Source: Falciphora oryzae (taxonomy: Eukaryota > Ascomycota > Sordariomycetes > Magnaporthales > Magnaporthaceae). From it: 64,000 nt of DNA. The notes below the pieces were generated by a model, which saw only the letters and a list, made by a program, of their open reading frames with translations, did no database searches and was not told the DNA's origin. Where the stretch lies: contig JNVV01000016.1 in NCBI GenBank assembly GCA_000733355.1, positions 62,001 to 126,000 of the forward strand, read 5' to 3'. The translations under genes and the position numbers were made by a program. Positions within the stretch are counted from its first letter, which is position 1, and each line of letters opens with the position of its first letter. Shown here in pieces: positions 36,335-46,630 of this stretch.

Positions 36335-38110
36335 TTAGAGCGAGCAGACGCGGGAGCGAGGCACGGGCGTGCCAGGACGGCTGACAGGAGTCACGGGCAT
36401 CGAAGTACCCGTCGCGGTGGCGGGCCTAGCCCTTCCATTGGCAGGGGTACCGCGACCGGCCGAGCCAACGCTCCCAAAGGGGGTGGCGGGGGCGCGAGGC
36501 GAGGTCTGGGCGTCGGGGACAAAGCAGCCCGGGCAGGGCGTGGGCCTGCGCGTGGCAGCAGAGCTGGCCCGGGAGGTGACGGAGCCGTGGTGCGAGGCGC
36601 CGCGCGGGCTCTTGCCGTCGCCATCCCTGTTGAGGCCGGTCTCGTTCGCCTGGTCTCCGCCCTCCGCAAGACGGGGCTTCTTGGTCGGCGGCTGATCCGC
36701 GGTCTCTGCCTTGCTGGCAGCAGCAGCAGCGTCGACGCCTCCATGGAACACGAACGGGTTGGCCCCCGTGACGATGGCGGCCATGCTGCCGTCATCCATG
36801 CTCTGGCGCTTCAAGCCGTGGCCTCCGCCGGTGGCGGCGAGTGAGTTGAGGGCCGGTGCCGTCGTGTAGGTGGTGGCGGTGTTCGTGGAGTCCTGCGGGG
36901 TGTGGTGGGAGAGCTGCCGGCCCACGGCCAGGGACGGCGGGAAGCGCTTTTGCACGGGCGACACGTAGAAGCCCTGCTCGTTGTAGGGAAAGTACGACTC
37001 CTCCTCGGCGGCTGCCGCGGTGGTGGCGACACTTACGTCATTGGCAAAGGTTGAGCAGGAGGTGGCGGCGCGGTCGTGGCAGTCATGAGGATGTTGTGTG
37101 TTGAAGGCATCGTCGTGGACTTTGTCCTGGCTCGGAGGGCACAGCATCCCCTGTCCCGACTCGTCCGAGACCACGATGGTAGATTGGGTCTGGGCGGCTG
37201 GGCATCCATGTCCTGTGTTCAACGCGCGGCCGTAGTTGGCGTTGCCCACGGCACCGGCAGCACCAACAGGCTCCAGTGCCGGTCGGCCATGTTGGCTGAG
37301 CGAGCGCGGGGGGCCCATGGGTGGCGGGAAGTCGGGAAAGATCTGCGAGTTGGGATGGTTTCGCTGCGGGTTCCAGAAGCTAGCGTCATGACCTCCGGGT
37401 CCCTTGGAGCCGTCGGTCCCAGCAGCATGAGCGGGACCGGCGGCAGGTCCTGAAGGCCGGAAGGGGGTGGGAGGGCGGTTGGCGTAGCTGTTCGTCCTGG
37501 CCCTCGGTCTTGCGGCGACGTCACGCTCGCCGTCGCCGTCGATGCGCTGGGCGCCGGCGTTCTTGCGCGACTGCCTCTTCTTCCAGACCCGAAAGATGAA
37601 GAAAGCGGCGGCTGAGAGGGCTGTCAGCGTGCAGACGATGATAACAGCGGCCTTCCAGGCGTCGTCACTGGGCTTCTCCTGGTGATTGTGGCCGGCAGAC
37701 TGCGACTCCTGGGGGCCCTGGTCAGTGGTGGCAACGATTCCGGCACGGTCAGAGGCCGTGGGCGCGGCGGTGGTGAGAGCGGTGATGTCGTCGGCCGCGA
37801 TGGTGATGGTGACAACATGGACCGAGTCGGTTTCTTGCCCGAACATCTGGACGAGTCCTAGAGATGACGGCGTCGACGTGGCCCCTAGGCTCAACGCAGG
37901 CATGGTTCCGTTGGGGCTCTGAGAGGACTGGGTTGCTGCTTTGCTGCGGATTGTCGACGTTGTCGTCACGGCCGACTTGGGCTCGTGGAAGACAGCAGCA
38001 ACGGACGGGGAGCTGGGGAAGAAGTGATCGGACCGGAGGTGCTCGGCAACGTGGCGAGGGTGAAGGAGCTCGAGGTGCCGAGAGGCCTTTTTCCTGCCGC
38101 GGCCTGCCAT
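36335..38110 (-). CDS. Single-pass membrane protein with long Ser/Pro/Gly-rich tail, function unknown
   Basis: One exon of 591 codons. Residues 1-45 are basic then His-rich, with no clear signal peptide. Residues about 46-140 are Ser/Thr/Ala-rich and could be an extracellular O-glycosylated stalk. One transmembrane segment lies at about 153-175 (AAVIIVCTLTALSAAAFFIF), followed by basic RVWKKRQSRKN, so the long C-terminal tail (about 415 residues) should be cytosolic. The tail is low in complexity, with Pro/Gly runs, a few His/Gln patches and a basic PPTKKPRLAEGG motif near 490. It ends in repeated RPGTPVP-like words. The layout recalls Wsc/Mid2-type stress sensors, but I see no WSC cysteines and no signal peptide, so this is only a resemblance. 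An upstream exon with a signal peptide cannot be excluded. Confidence 0.7.
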   Translation of the reverse strand: MAGRGRKKASRHLELLHPRHVAEHLRSDHFFPSSPSVAAVFHEPKSAVTTTSTIRSKAATQSSQSPNGTMPALSLGATSTPSSLGLVQMFGQETDSVHVVTITIAADDITALTTAAPTASDRAGIVATTDQGPQESQSAGHNHQEKPSDDAWKAAVIIVCTLTALSAAAFFIFRVWKKRQSRKNAGAQRIDGDGERDVAARPRARTNSYANRPPTPFRPSGPAAGPAHAAGTDGSKGPGGHDASFWNPQRNHPNSQIFPDFPPPMGPPRSLSQHGRPALEPVGAAGAVGNANYGRALNTGHGCPAAQTQSTIVVSDESGQGMLCPPSQDKVHDDAFNTQHPHDCHDRAATSCSTFANDVSVATTAAAAEEESYFPYNEQGFYVSPVQKRFPPSLAVGRQLSHHTPQDSTNTATTYTTAPALNSLAATGGGHGLKRQSMDDGSMAAIVTGANPFVFHGGVDAAAAASKAETADQPPTKKPRLAEGGDQANETGLNRDGDGKSPRGASHHGSVTSRASSAATRRPTPCPGCFVPDAQTSPRAPATPFGSVGSAGRGTPANGRARPATATGTSMPVTPVSRPGTPVPRSRVCSL

Positions 38111-38741
38111 CGTTTTGCTGTCGTCTGCCTGGATGGTTCTCTACAGGAGATGCGAGTTGCCTGGAGTGGATGGAGTTGAAAGCGAAGAGGTAGTGATGGC
38201 AAAGTGGCGGGCAGACGTGACACAGGAATCTGGGCCAGGGAGGACGGGGAGTAGAATCTGTAATTTGCCGTGACGGAGAGGTCTTTGGTGCTAGGCGGCG
38301 GGCTGTGCGACGTGCACTCCCATCGAGGGCCCTCCTTTCTTTTTTTTTTCCTTCTTTTTTTCCCTCTTTTTTTGTGTTCATAAAGATGAAAGACTGGGTG
38401 GGCGACGAGCACCTCTGGTGTGGCTTGGCACGTGTGGCTTGGGCTGCCATCCACGTCCAGTTTGTCTGGAGGTGCCCGGGGCTTGTTTGTTTGGTGGCTC
38501 CTTCCCTCCCAAAGAACACGAGGGGTTCGTATGACCAAGGCAGCGTCCAGTACCTTCTTTCTGGCCCTGGTAGCCGGCTCTTTTTGGCAGCACAGACGAC
38601 ACAGCTCTTTGTGCGGGTCTGGGGCCTCTGGGACTGAGATTGGTGGTATATCAATCTTGGGAGTAGAGCAATACCTGCCTACCCACCTTACCTATCTTAC
38701 ACCCTTCGCTGCCACTATCCTCCAACGTCGTCACGTCCAGC
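38111..38741. other. Divergent intergenic region
   Basis: 631 bases between the membrane-protein start and the unrecognised plus-strand gene. T-rich runs at 38337-38375. No gene seen. Confidence 0.6.
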
Positions 38742-40270
38742 ATGTCCCCCAGCTCGGTAAGCCAAGATCGACTTCCCGTTGTCGGATCCAGCCTCGTACA
38801 GGAACAATCTAACCAGGATCGATCATGATAGGGAATCCCAGCAGGCGACTCTGGCGCCGAGACCTCGTTCCTAAGCGGCCATGCCGCCCGCATTGGAGTC
38901 CCCATCAACGTCGTCGCGCTAGATGAAGCCATCGTCAATCTTCGCCACCCTTGCTACGTTCCATTTGAAACTCAACGCAGAGAGTTGCGAAGGAAGTATG
39001 CGCCAGACTTTCCTGCCCCCAGCACTAACGTCCTCTGCGCCGAGGCAGCGAACCCGCACACTGCCCGGGACGACGAGGCTCGCGTCGTACAGGGTGTACT
39101 TGTCGGCTTCTGGATCCCTGAGGATCAGATCGTCACCGTAGCCCCAGCTCAGCTGCAGCGGGCGTCGCTGCGTGCTAGGACTAGCTTGCCACGGGATCCT
39201 TCCCACGATGTTGTTGGCTATCCCGTCGTCAAGCGACATGAGGGCCGCAGCATGTACCCGGTGTGCGCCGTTACCCACCAAGGCCCAACCAAACTCCACC
39301 ATCTCTACTGGACCTTGGTCCAACCCGTCAAGGGCGGCATGCTTTACGGCTTCGGAAACAAGGCGGCAACGTTCGATACCACTTTCTTCCTTCCAGTTTA
39401 CCGGGGCGATATCAGAGGCACTTCGATCTCCGTCAGGAGATCAAATGTGAGCAATGCCCTTTCCCAAGCCTTTACGAACTCGAGTGTCCAAGACGCCCAG
39501 CGGCACCGGCCTCGACCTGCCACCCGTCTTGCCACCGGGGCCCTTACACTTGCCCATTATCGTGATGAGGCGGTCGACAATGATATGGACATGGTCGAGG
39601 AGCCTGCCGACGGACCCGCCGGAATGCCCGAGAAGATGGCAGAGGAAATCACCGATCCACATCTTCTCTGGGCCCTCGTCAAAGACAGCGCCCTTCAAAT
39701 TACCAAGGAGGCGGTTGTCGAGGCATGGGAGGCTTTTGCCGTACGTACTACCGGCATATCAATTGTCAAACTCGCCGCTACTGCAGTAAATACCTAACGC
39801 TCACCCACGGGCACTTTTAGATACAGCACCCGGATTTTATCGACAGCATCACCAACGGCTTCGAATCGCAAGAACCAAGCATGTCAGACATCACTGCTAT
39901 GGTGCATGCCTTTCGCGCCATCGATCCCCACGTCCCTCTTGTGTACTTGAGGCCTTGGGCTTACGCTTTCCTGGAAGTTTGGCTCAAGTGGCCAAATCTC
40001 CGCGAGGACTCTAACGGTCAAAAAGATCTGGCCCCCACCGTCGCCAAAGAGTCGTACCGCTTCGTGAAGGGCCAACTGGGAGCCAGCGTCCAGTATCTCC
40101 CCGCGGGGAACTACGGAGTCCAGACTATTGCTTCACGCATTCCTACTGCCGCCGGAAATAATGTCCACAAGGGGAGCGCAGACCCCGACCGGAGTTCGGA
40201 GGCTAACCGTGGGGTAAGTGACAATCACAAGGCCACGACCATCATCGAACTCAGCTCTGACGAGGACTAG
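38742..40270 (+). CDS. Unrecognised protein with C-terminal SUMO-interaction-like motif
   Basis: Proposed exons 38742-38756 (MSPSS), 38832-39740 and 39821-40270; 457 residues. Intron 1 (75 bp) has a CTAAC branch-point word 20-25 bases before the acceptor. Intron 2 is 80 bp (GTACGT...TTTTAG). I recognise no domain. Visible parts are a basic stretch QRRELRRKYAPDF near residue 50, a central beta-rich region (HHLYWTLVQPVKGGMLYGFGN), and an acidic NDMDMVEEPADGP segment. Two helical blocks follow, one ending AVVEAWEAFA and the other DITAMVHAFRAIDPHVPL with YAFLEVWLKWPNLRED. The very C-terminus is TTIIELSSDED, a hydrophobic core followed by Ser/acid like a SUMO-interaction motif. A GTAAGT inside exon 3 (40213) could be a donor but needs no splice. 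The tiny first exon is the weak point. Confidence 0.6.
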
Positions 40271-40364
40271 ACCTAAGCCGAGAAGTGATGAACTGCAAAA
40301 CGCTAGGAGAGTTCATTGACGCTTGTAAATAATTAAAGTATCCGCATTTATCAAATGCAATCAA

Positions 40365-42023
40365 CTACATCCACATGAGCCAGCCAGCCATCACGGGGGC
40401 CCACAGCAGTGGCGTACTCCAAAGCAGCAGGGACGAGAACTGCTGCCTTGCGCTGCTGCCCCCGCTCCCGACGTCAACAATCACCTTTCCGTTCCTTCTC
40501 GTCTCGGATGGCAGCGAGAGGTCCTCGATGCAAAGGTAGTTGTGGGAGCCATACGACGACCCCCGAGCCGGAAATCTACGCCTCTGCCCAGCGCGTCGAA
40601 AACGTTGCAGCTGAAGGTAGAGCCCGGCTGGCCGATGACCGTAAATTTTTTTGTGACATACGCTGCATTATAAGGCTGCTTCCTGGCCAGCTCATCTGCT
40701 GCCTCTTTAAAACCTCGGCTGCGTGGTTGGTTGTCGAACTAATAACCATATACTAGGTTCGCATCCGTCCACAACAAGACAAAAGGGACTTACAAGAACT
40801 CCTCGTCAATCTTCGCCTCGATGACGACGGTGCTCATCGGCCCCTTTGGCCACGTCCACCGCTTGAGATGTGCTTTTTCTTGCTGGATGACGAGATTCGA
40901 CACGTTCAGGCCGTCGGACACGGACGGCAGCAGCTCAATCGAGCCCAGCTTGCTGTTGTCCTTGATGTCGAGAGTCGACAGCCGGCTGTGTGACACCGTC
41001 AAGGCCGTCAGGCTCGTGTTCAAGACCGCGAGGCGGTTGCCCTCGATGCGCACGTCGGGCGACGACACGTTGACGCCCACGACGCCGCGGCCGAGAACGA
41101 CCGACGAGATAGCCTGGGGCGCTCCGTGGCCGGACCCGAACTCGACCGTCACGTCCTTCTGCGCCCCGCCATGGTCCTCCGGGTACCTCGAGCCCACGAT
41201 GGCCTCGGTCAGGTCCGTCCAGGCGACGGAGAAGTGCGTCACGCCGGGCAGGTAGTAGGAGTCCAGCACGAGATATACCTGGCGTCGCCTCTCGCCGTTC
41301 TTGTAGCTCGCGCCGCTGATGCGCGCGCGGCCGAAGAAGCTGTCGACCGAGCGCACGCCGCCCAGGCGGAGGGGTATGTATTGAGTGCCGGTGGCGGCGT
41401 GGTCCTTGAACTCGAGGAGCTGGCGGTGCGACAGGGTCTGCAGGTTGGGGCACCATATCTGGAACGCCCTGGCGACCCTTTTCAGCCTCGTGATGTCGAG
41501 CTGCTGGACGCTGCCGCCGTGGAGCAGGAACTCGTCGCCGACGGACTCGAGCAGCGGCATCTCGAGCGAGCGGACGTTGTTCCTGTAGTTTACCCCACTT
41601 TGCCCTCGATCCGGCGCAGCGTCGGCATCGACACGTCGATGGTGACGGCGGCGGACTTGGTCAGCCCTTTGTAATCCATTTTCTGAGGCTCCCCGACGTC
41701 GCCCTTGACGACCTCGACGCCGTCGAGCACGACCTTCCCAGAGAGGCCCTCGCCCCAGAGGATGTTTCCATCGATGACCCGGCAGTTGCGCCCTATGCGG
41801 GCGGCATCTTCGGCGCTCGAGACGACCACGTTGCCGCAGCCGTCGATCTGAGCGAAGGAGCCTGCAACACAAAAGAGAGGGAAACAACAGCCACTTGGTT
41901 AGTCGTCTGCATGGAGGAGTCGAGGAAGTTCGGGCGTGTTGTCATACCCGGAAGGAGGAGGAGGGCCAGAAGGGCGACCGTCGCCGACCGAAGACCGGCC
42001 GATGAGGTGGCCAACGACATCAT
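40365..42023 (-). CDS. ECM33-like GPI-anchored cell-wall protein, with two apparent frameshifts
   Basis: ECM33-family proteins are GPI-anchored glycoproteins with receptor-L/leucine-rich repeats, needed for fungal wall integrity. Exons: 42023-41948, 41861-40794, 40682-40365. The start MMSLATSS leads a signal peptide core TVALLALLLLPG. LRR-like strands follow (LTALTVSHSRLSTLDIKDNSKLGSIELL). The last exon gives FLKQPYNAAYVTKKFTVIGQ and SCNVFDALG, typical of the family end. It then continues to a hydrophobic C-terminus (FSSLLLWSTPLLWAPVMAGW) that fits a GPI signal. The frame breaks twice: at C4 41593-41596, where KVG meets TAA but the next frame continues VNYRNNVRSLEM, and at C5 40560-40564. One extra G (minus strand) would mend each. 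Sequencing error at homopolymers is likely; real decay is the alternative. Confidence 0.7.
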
Positions 42024-43161
42024 TTGATCTAGAACCTTAGCGGCTCGCTGTCCGTAGCGTCGACATGTCGAAATAAAGTGTGGCGTCAGCGGTCTCGGGA
42101 TGGAAAGCCGAGAGACAATGCCTCAAGTACCCGCGCTCCCTCTCCAGTCACTGCAACCCTCCCCACACTACCCTTCCCAAAGTGGACGCTGCAATCCGCC
42201 CTACATGGTACCCTGAGTGCTTGGCTTCTGTCGCTTGCGCCCATTTGGGGGGCCTGACGTCTTGACGGCGGACCCCTTCGCGGGCCTGTCTCCAGAGGCG
42301 GCGCCAATCAGGAGGTGGAAACTGCTGGGCGGGAATGCTTGGCCCTTGCCGAACCGGAACCAACAACCTGTGAACCCCTGGGGCCCCTGAGGTTACACGT
42401 CCTTTGCAGACTGGCATGCCTCGTCGGCAGAGCGATGCGCCTGCGTCGCGACATCGCGAACCCAGTGAACTCGCCCAAACTTGAGTCGACGTGCATAATA
42501 CACACATAAAAGAGCTGAACAGCGTGCTCCGCCATCCAGTACCCTCCCCCCTTTTTTTCACCATTTCTCAATCCAAAGAAACCCTCGCCCCTTCTCCACC
42601 CTTTTCTCAGATGCCGCAGCGCTCCATGACCCAAAAGCCCAACATCCAAGCTGCCTCATGTGCTGCCACTCGCGCTTTTCCGAAATAATTAGCATCTAGG
42701 CGAGTTCAGGTCTGGCCTTGGACATCTCGAAGGCGGCAGCGAGGGAAATCAACAAAGCAGAGGAAACACCGATTGGTGGCGGCCCAAATAGGAAAGCGGA
42801 TGTGTTACGGGTGGGTATTTGGATGGCCTGACGAGCGTTCCTTGGCCGTTTCTAAGAAACAGCGGCGAGAAAATGAGAGTTGACGGCTATGTTCGGTTTT
42901 ATAATTATTCCAAGCCTGGCGAATGTCGGAAGGACTCAAGTTTTCCCACCCCAAACGATGGTCCACGAGTATTTCGTGGACTAACAACACCGGGCCATTC
43001 ATTAGTAGGACAGTTTAATGGTGACAAGAACCGCTCCATATTGTTTTAATAAATTAGTTTATCTTGAGCATTGGCATAATCAGATCAATGTAGTTGTTGA
43101 AGCCTGTGGCTTATTGTAAAATAGGGATGGATTTAAAGTGCTTGGTCTCCGTTGGATCAGC
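42024..43161. other. Intergenic region between the ECM33-like gene and the Mutator-like element
   Basis: 1138 bases. The first part should be the ECM33-like promoter. From about 42880 the sequence becomes AT-rich (43020-43160 especially). No protein family recognised. Confidence 0.55.
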
Positions 43162-43213
43162 TTGCAAAGAGGCTCTTCCGGGCCACCCACCCTTTTTGCT
43201 CGTTCACCCACCC
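43162..43213 (+). repeat. Left terminal inverted repeat, 52 bp
   Basis: Starts TTGCAAAGAGGCTCTTCCGG and ends CGTTCACCCACCC. It is the reverse complement of 45891-45942 with one mismatch (position 7). It marks the left end of the element. Flanks on the two sides show no matching 8-10 bp target duplication. Confidence 0.93.
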
Positions 43214-43451
43214 CCGCACCGATATCGGGCCGCATGGACCTTTTGGTGGCGCACGCACCCAAACGAACACGGGCTTTAATGCAGGGAGGGGGGCACGTCA
43301 CAACAGAAGGGAAGTAAATAAAGTAAAAAGAAGCTATCGCCACGTGCAATATATAAACAAAAGTAAAAAACGCAGTGTTGGACCGCCAAATTACATAGGA
43401 AAAGTGCAGGGGCACGGCGTTGAGGCCGTCTATCTAGGGCTACAGAGGGGC

Positions 43452-45758
43452 CTAGAGACTCGCAAAGGGATCGACAAACTCCTCCAAAGACGAGGCTAGA
43501 GACGAGGCTACCTCTCGAGCCGGCGTTGAGGCCGGCGTTGAAGGTAGGGAGGTGCCGAAGGTAACTACAAGACCCTCGCCGGCGTCAGATTCGTCCCGTG
43601 CCTGCAGGGAAGCGCCTAATTCGTTTTGGGAGTAATCCCGCCTGGCACCGGCCGGGATACCCGTGCGGGCCCGCCTTTGAGGCCGTGCCGCCGGCGCCTC
43701 GTTACCAAAGGGGCCGGCGCCTAAAGGCCGGCCTTTTTTGATTCCAACCGGCTTTGTAACTCGTGATAGGGGATCCGTTGCAAAGCGACTGCCAGGGTGC
43801 AGCCAAAAGTTATCTACAGCGCTAATCTGTAGGCCAAAGACCTTCGGATTACGGCGTTGAGCCTCGTAGAGGGCAATAAGCTTATAGGGACAGGGCAGGC
43901 CGTATTGTGCACGCGTAGAGCCAGTGCAAGGGCCGATATTTAAGCCGTGCGGGTGCAAGCGGGAGGGGATCGTTAAAAGGGCGAGGCGGTTGATTTGTTC
44001 GAGGAGGGTAAAGCACCATAACGAGGCTCGCAAAAGGAGATCCCCTGCCCACGAACGGCCGGCATAATCCCACCTAACGCGATTTAGAAACCTTTATTAG
44101 CGCTTTGTAAAAGCCGTGATTTTATGCCTCGTTTGCGTGCGAGTAGCCTGCTTAAATTGGGCTAACGTTAAGCGAGAGGATAGCTCGTAGGTTTTGAGGG
44201 ACCCGTTGCTATTTTCGACCCCGGCGGTGCTAATTGCCCCTTTGTTAAGGTTATATTTCGTATAACAACAGGCCCATTGCCGTTAGGAAGGCCAAACGCG
44301 TTGTTGCAAATAGTTAATTAATTTCGTTTGCTTAAGGAACTCCTCCACAAGCCTATCCATAGCCTTTTTATGCGCCCGACGGTCCCTAATATAAACGACG
44401 TGCTTCCACAGGGTAAAAAAGCCGGTCCGGTTATGCGGAACGTCGCGAGGGACGTATTGGTAGGCATCCAACCCTTGGGCAGATCGGATATGCCGGTGGC
44501 TGTTGTTAAAGGCTTGTAAATCGTTAGCCTCGTTAGCCTCGTCAGCTTTGCCGCCTTCCTCGCTTTAGGAGTCTGGATCCGGCGACCTCTTTAGGGCCTT
44601 TGTAGCGGCCGATTTGCACCATTTCTTTTTTATTTAAAACACAACGTCAGCGTTTATATGATATACGCACAACTGCATTTTTGCGAAAGGAAACGCCGCT
44701 TTAAAAGCGGCCCGCATGCGGCCGTTTTGGTCGGTAAAGGCGACTTTTAGCGGGGGGATCCCTTTTGTTATAAGGAAGCCGCGGAAGCTACCAAACACCC
44801 AAACAAACGTTTCTTCGGTCTCGTTATTGATTAGGGCCTAAAAAACCGGCACCGTTGTGCGCTCGTTGGTAGTAATCATTACCGTTAGAAGATACAAATT
44901 GTTGCGGTTCGTTTTGTAGGTAACGTCAATTTAAAAGCAATGCGGGTTGGCTCGAAAGAAAGGAAGGGTATTTTCGTAAACCCAAACGGCGCCGGCAAAA
45001 GTGGTGGTTTTTTTTGGATCCCGCTAAAGGAAATCAAGCGGGTTAAAGGCTTTAAATACCACTTCCGGATCCTCCAAAGCACGCACAAAAGCCGCGGCAA
45101 GCTGGTAGCCGTTAATAATGCCTTTCCGATAAGCCGCCTTATATCTATATAGCGAAGGGAGGTCCCAATCGAGTTTGGGAAAGCGGCGGCGGGCGAGGTC
45201 AAGGATCGATCGGGTGCGGATAGCAGCGTTTTCAAACAACGGCTTAAAATAATCCCAATGCCCTTCGCGAAGTTGGCTCGCCCGCTCTCGAACGGAGGGC
45301 GTTATGGCTTTTGTAAGGAGGGGGCCGTGGCCCTCGTAGGTAAATTCGAGCATCCTAACGCTCTAGAGCCCTCCGTTGGCCTCGAGGCGCTGCAAAATAA
45401 AGCCGTATTTGCAGTTGGTAATTTGGGAGGTTTGTGTGCAAAGTCGAAGGGCCCGGGAACCGGTAAGCCGCTGCCGGAAAAGGCACCCGGATCGGAGCTT
45501 TTTAAGGCCTTAGGAGTCCGACCATGATCGTACGGTAGAGATCTTAATACCCTGCGAAATGCAAAAGGCGTTAAAAATGTTAGCTAGCGCTTCGTAGTTA
45601 GGGTAAAAAGTTGAAAGGGCGTCGGTAGGCTCGGCGCGCTAGGGGAGGCCGTTCCAATGCGTGGGACCGGCCGCGGCTGGGACCGCCTCGTCGGGAGCCT
45701 CGTCGGAAGCCTCGTCGGAATCGTCACTAGAGATGACGATAACTTCGTTTTCGTTCAT
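43452..45758 (-). pseudogene. MULE transposase, inactivated by 11 nonsense codons
   Basis: One reading frame runs 769 codons from ATG 45758 to TAG 43452-43454. It is broken by stops starting (minus strand) at 45641, 45512, 45365, 45026, 44933, 44840, 44636, 44567, 44285, 44099 and 44096. All are in the same phase. Order of parts: acidic N-terminus MNENEVIVISSDDSDE; a DNA-binding-like region (YEALANIFNAFCISQG, then SVRMLEFTYEGHG); and the MULE catalytic domain. The catalytic domain shows the first Asp in IDVTYKTNRNN, the second Asp in FTDQNGRMRAAF, the CVYH motif, and the third acid in TAGVENSNGSLK. The C-terminal GLPCPYK word is typical of MULEs. Many stops sit where Gln (CAA/CAG) or Trp (TGG) is expected, the pattern of C-to-T change in CpA on either strand. 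Not functional. Confidence 0.88.
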
Positions 45759-45890
45759 GGTGCCGGCGTGCACGTTGTTATTTTTGTAATTAAATGGATT
45801 AAAAATGGTCAAAAGTTGCTTTTGCAGGCTAAATTGGGTGGGCAGCGAAACCGGAACGCACAGGCGTTGCACGGGCCAAAAAAGTGGGTT

Positions 45891-45942
45891 GGGTGGGTGA
45901 ACGAGCAAAAAGGGTGGGTGGCCCGGAAGAGCCTCCTTGCAA
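45891..45942 (-). repeat. Right terminal inverted repeat, 52 bp
   Basis: Reverse complement of the left repeat with one mismatch. It marks the right end of the element, 133 bases upstream of the transposase start. Confidence 0.93.
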
Positions 45943-46309
45943 ATCCCTCGGTTTCATACTCTACTTCTCCTTTGATTACCTAACGGCTATTATTTCCCGC
46001 CGCCATGCAGGACCTTTAACCGTGCAGCAAAGAGTATCTTTGTCCTTCTATCTGCCCTCGGCGTCGATAAGCAGATGCTCTCGACTAGAGGGCCGCTCCT
46101 GAGGATATCACAAGTTGTAGAAAACCCCAAAGTTCACTTTTTACTCGTATTAAATCCCGGTTCAAACCAATCGGGGGTCGCCCAGAAAAATATGTGATAC
46201 CTTTCAAGGGGTCGTCTCTTGAATCTGCGGAATTTCCAAGAGTGCCAGCCAGCACTACATCCACCTAACAGCAGTCCCTCCACAAATGGCCGGTCTAAAA
46301 CCGTCATGA

Positions 46310-46630
46310 CTGATAGCAAGTCTCAGGACGCCACCCCTCATAGTAGAGCCGAGACCACTGCCAACCTCGAACAAGCTGAGAGAGGTACCGATAGAGCTCG
46401 CGACATTCCAAATCTGGGCTCGAGCCGAGCAGCGAAAAAAGCTGTACGGCGATGCACTAGCAGATTACCGAAAAGCCATGGGACCCAAGGGTCTGTCTGT
46501 CCAAGCGCCTCCAGATTTCGATTGGGAGGCCTACGATGCCCACGTCAGGAAATTCTGGAAATTCTGGAAGCAGTGGGCACTTGATAAAGAGACGGCGAGG
46601 AACACAGAGTTTGGCCAAAAGCTTGGGTGA
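46310..46630 (+). CDS. Orphan open frame, possible gene fragment or last exon
   Basis: A 107-codon frame, open from just after a TGA (46307-46309) to TGA 46628-46630. The inferred peptide looks protein-like: ELATFQIWARAEQRKKLYGDA, then PDFDWEAYDAHVRKFWKFWKQW, an aromatic, amphipathic helical pattern unlike random frames. The only in-frame ATG (46478) would leave 50 residues, so either an upstream exon exists or the start has been lost. Another frame starts at ATG 46306 (MTDSKSQDATPHSRAETTAN) and could join by one frameshift near 46390. I do not recognise a family. It lies 368 bases beyond the right end of the transposon. Confidence 0.35.
   Translation: MIASLRTPPLIVEPRPLPTSNKLREVPIELATFQIWARAEQRKKLYGDALADYRKAMGPKGLSVQAPPDFDWEAYDAHVRKFWKFWKQWALDKETARNTEFGQKLG

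Larger units (their letters stand above)
43162..45942 (-). mobile_element. Mutator-like DNA transposon (MULE), RIP-degraded
   Basis: A 2781-bp unit bounded by 52-bp inverted repeats with 51 identical positions, carrying one long transposase frame on the minus strand (43452-45758). Transposase motifs of the MULE superfamily are readable, but the frame has 11 stop codons and no indel. Base composition is more AT-rich than the flanks, with many TAA/TTA words, as expected if CpA sites were turned to TpA by RIP. The insertion lies between the ECM33-like gene and the small secreted protein gene. A target-site duplication was not found, so the true ends may differ by a few bases or the duplication has decayed. 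Confidence 0.88.

Noticed and set aside
43150..45955. Target-site duplication flanking the Mutator-like element
   Set aside because: The 8-10 bases outside each inverted repeat (TGGATCAGC versus ATCCCTCGG) do not match.
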